Assembly (NCBI GenBank): GCA_963789025.1
Contig: CAWBIT010000003.1
Coordinates: 620,001-684,000 of the forward strand
Direction: 5' to 3'
Length of the DNA stretch: 64,000 nt
Origin: AP-15 sp963789025
GTDB taxonomy: Bacteria; Pseudomonadota; Alphaproteobacteria; ATCC43930; CGMCC-115725
How positions within the stretch are numbered: the first letter of the stretch is position 1; the number at the start of each line of letters is the position of its first letter. Under the pieces are notes generated by a model. That model ran no database searches. It saw nothing but the letters and a program-made list of their open reading frames with translations, and was not told the DNA's origin. The translations under genes were made by a program, and so were the position numbers. Below are positions 63,874 to 64,000 of this stretch, one piece after another.

Positions 63874-63904
63874 AGTCGGCCGGCTGACGTCTCGCCGGCC
63901 GACT
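63874..63904. terminator. Perfect 11-bp hairpin after the 29-codon ORF
   Basis: AGTCGGCCGGC-tgacgtctc-GCCGGCCGACT, an exact inverted repeat placed between the stop of the rightward small ORF and the stop of a leftward gene at 63939. The position suits a bidirectional terminator. No strong T-run on either side. Confidence 0.6.
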
Positions 63905-63938
63905 ACCTCCGTAATATAGGCGATATGAGCCGCCGCGT

Positions 63939-64000
63939 CTATCGCGTAGCGTGTGGCGCGAGCAGGGCGATGTAGTCCCAGGCCATCGTCGCCGCCGCGA
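63939..64000 (-). CDS. C-terminal end of a leftward gene, cut by the window edge
   Basis: The last 19 codons read 'AAATMAWDYIALLAPHATR' and a TAG. The frame stays open to the window edge. The end looks protein-like, and the hairpin beyond the stop supports a gene end, but 19 residues are too few to name a family. Confidence 0.35.
   Translation of the reverse strand, partial: AAATMAWDYIALLAPHATR

Overview
The window is GC-rich, densely coded DNA from an alphaproteobacterium, most likely a soil or environmental member of the Rhodospirillales/Hyphomicrobiales. The assignment rests on gene order and gene types: a chain from the ubiquinol-cytochrome c chaperone through yceD, rpmF, plsX and fabH to ihfA, with bamE divergent; a COQ9-family gene divergent from rpsU; a three-subunit transhydrogenase (pntAA-pntAB-pntB); a membrane pyrophosphatase; and many PF04392 substrate-binding proteins. 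No rRNA, CRISPR array, prophage or intact insertion sequence is visible. One tRNA, tRNA-Pro(GGG), is present.

Layout. 1-6 kb: the end of an acyl-CoA dehydrogenase, a decayed IS-like stretch, an aldo/keto reductase and an unusual set made of a lipoprotein, a lysozyme-like protein and a 48-residue protein. 6-14 kb: a mitochondrial-type aconitase, an ECF sigma/anti-sigma pair, and pntAA-pntAB-pntB. 14-24 kb: glutamate synthase gltB-gltD, an amino-acid-type binding protein, and a binding protein coupled to a dicarboxylate/amino-acid symporter. 24-26 kb: a decayed toxin-antitoxin locus and a Ser/Thr dehydratase gene set among duplicated fragments of the parC 3' end. 26-46 kb: core genes (parC, era-recO, tRNA-Pro, plsX-fabH-ihfA, bamE, hppA, ribE-ribH-nusB-thiL, def-COQ9, rpsU) with two MHS-family transporters. 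46-53 kb: a head-to-tail array of seven PF04392 binding-protein genes (four intact, three damaged) plus an eroded fragment at the left edge. 53-62 kb: two divergent, apparently catabolic operons. The leftward one encodes a ThDP enzyme, a DUF2786-like protein, a Gfo/Idh/MocA dehydrogenase, a CmcJ-like oxidoreductase and a mannonate-dehydratase-like protein. The rightward one encodes a GMC oxidoreductase, a DOPA-4,5-dioxygenase-like protein, an AtzG-like protein and an amidase. 62-64 kb: an ornithine/diaminopimelate-type decarboxylase behind a leader with a 13-codon peptide, a 29-codon ORF between two strong hairpins, and the end of a leftward gene.

How the genes fit together. Much of the conserved part handles reducing power, energy and nitrogen: transhydrogenase for NADPH, GltBD for glutamate, pyrophosphatase for proton pumping, aconitase for the TCA cycle. 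The accessory parts concern uptake and breakdown of small organic molecules. The binding-protein array and the 53-62 kb operons look like an evolving scavenging region; their substrates cannot be read from the sequence. Short palindromic repeats of several families fill many gaps and in two places touch translation-start regions (gltD and the gene at 20643).

The observations most worth following up are the binding-protein array and its damage pattern, the parC 3'-end fragments flanking the dehydratase gene, the decarboxylase leader peptide, the small protein that repeats the N-terminal module of the neighbouring lysozyme-like enzyme, and the uncharacterised divergent catabolic cluster.
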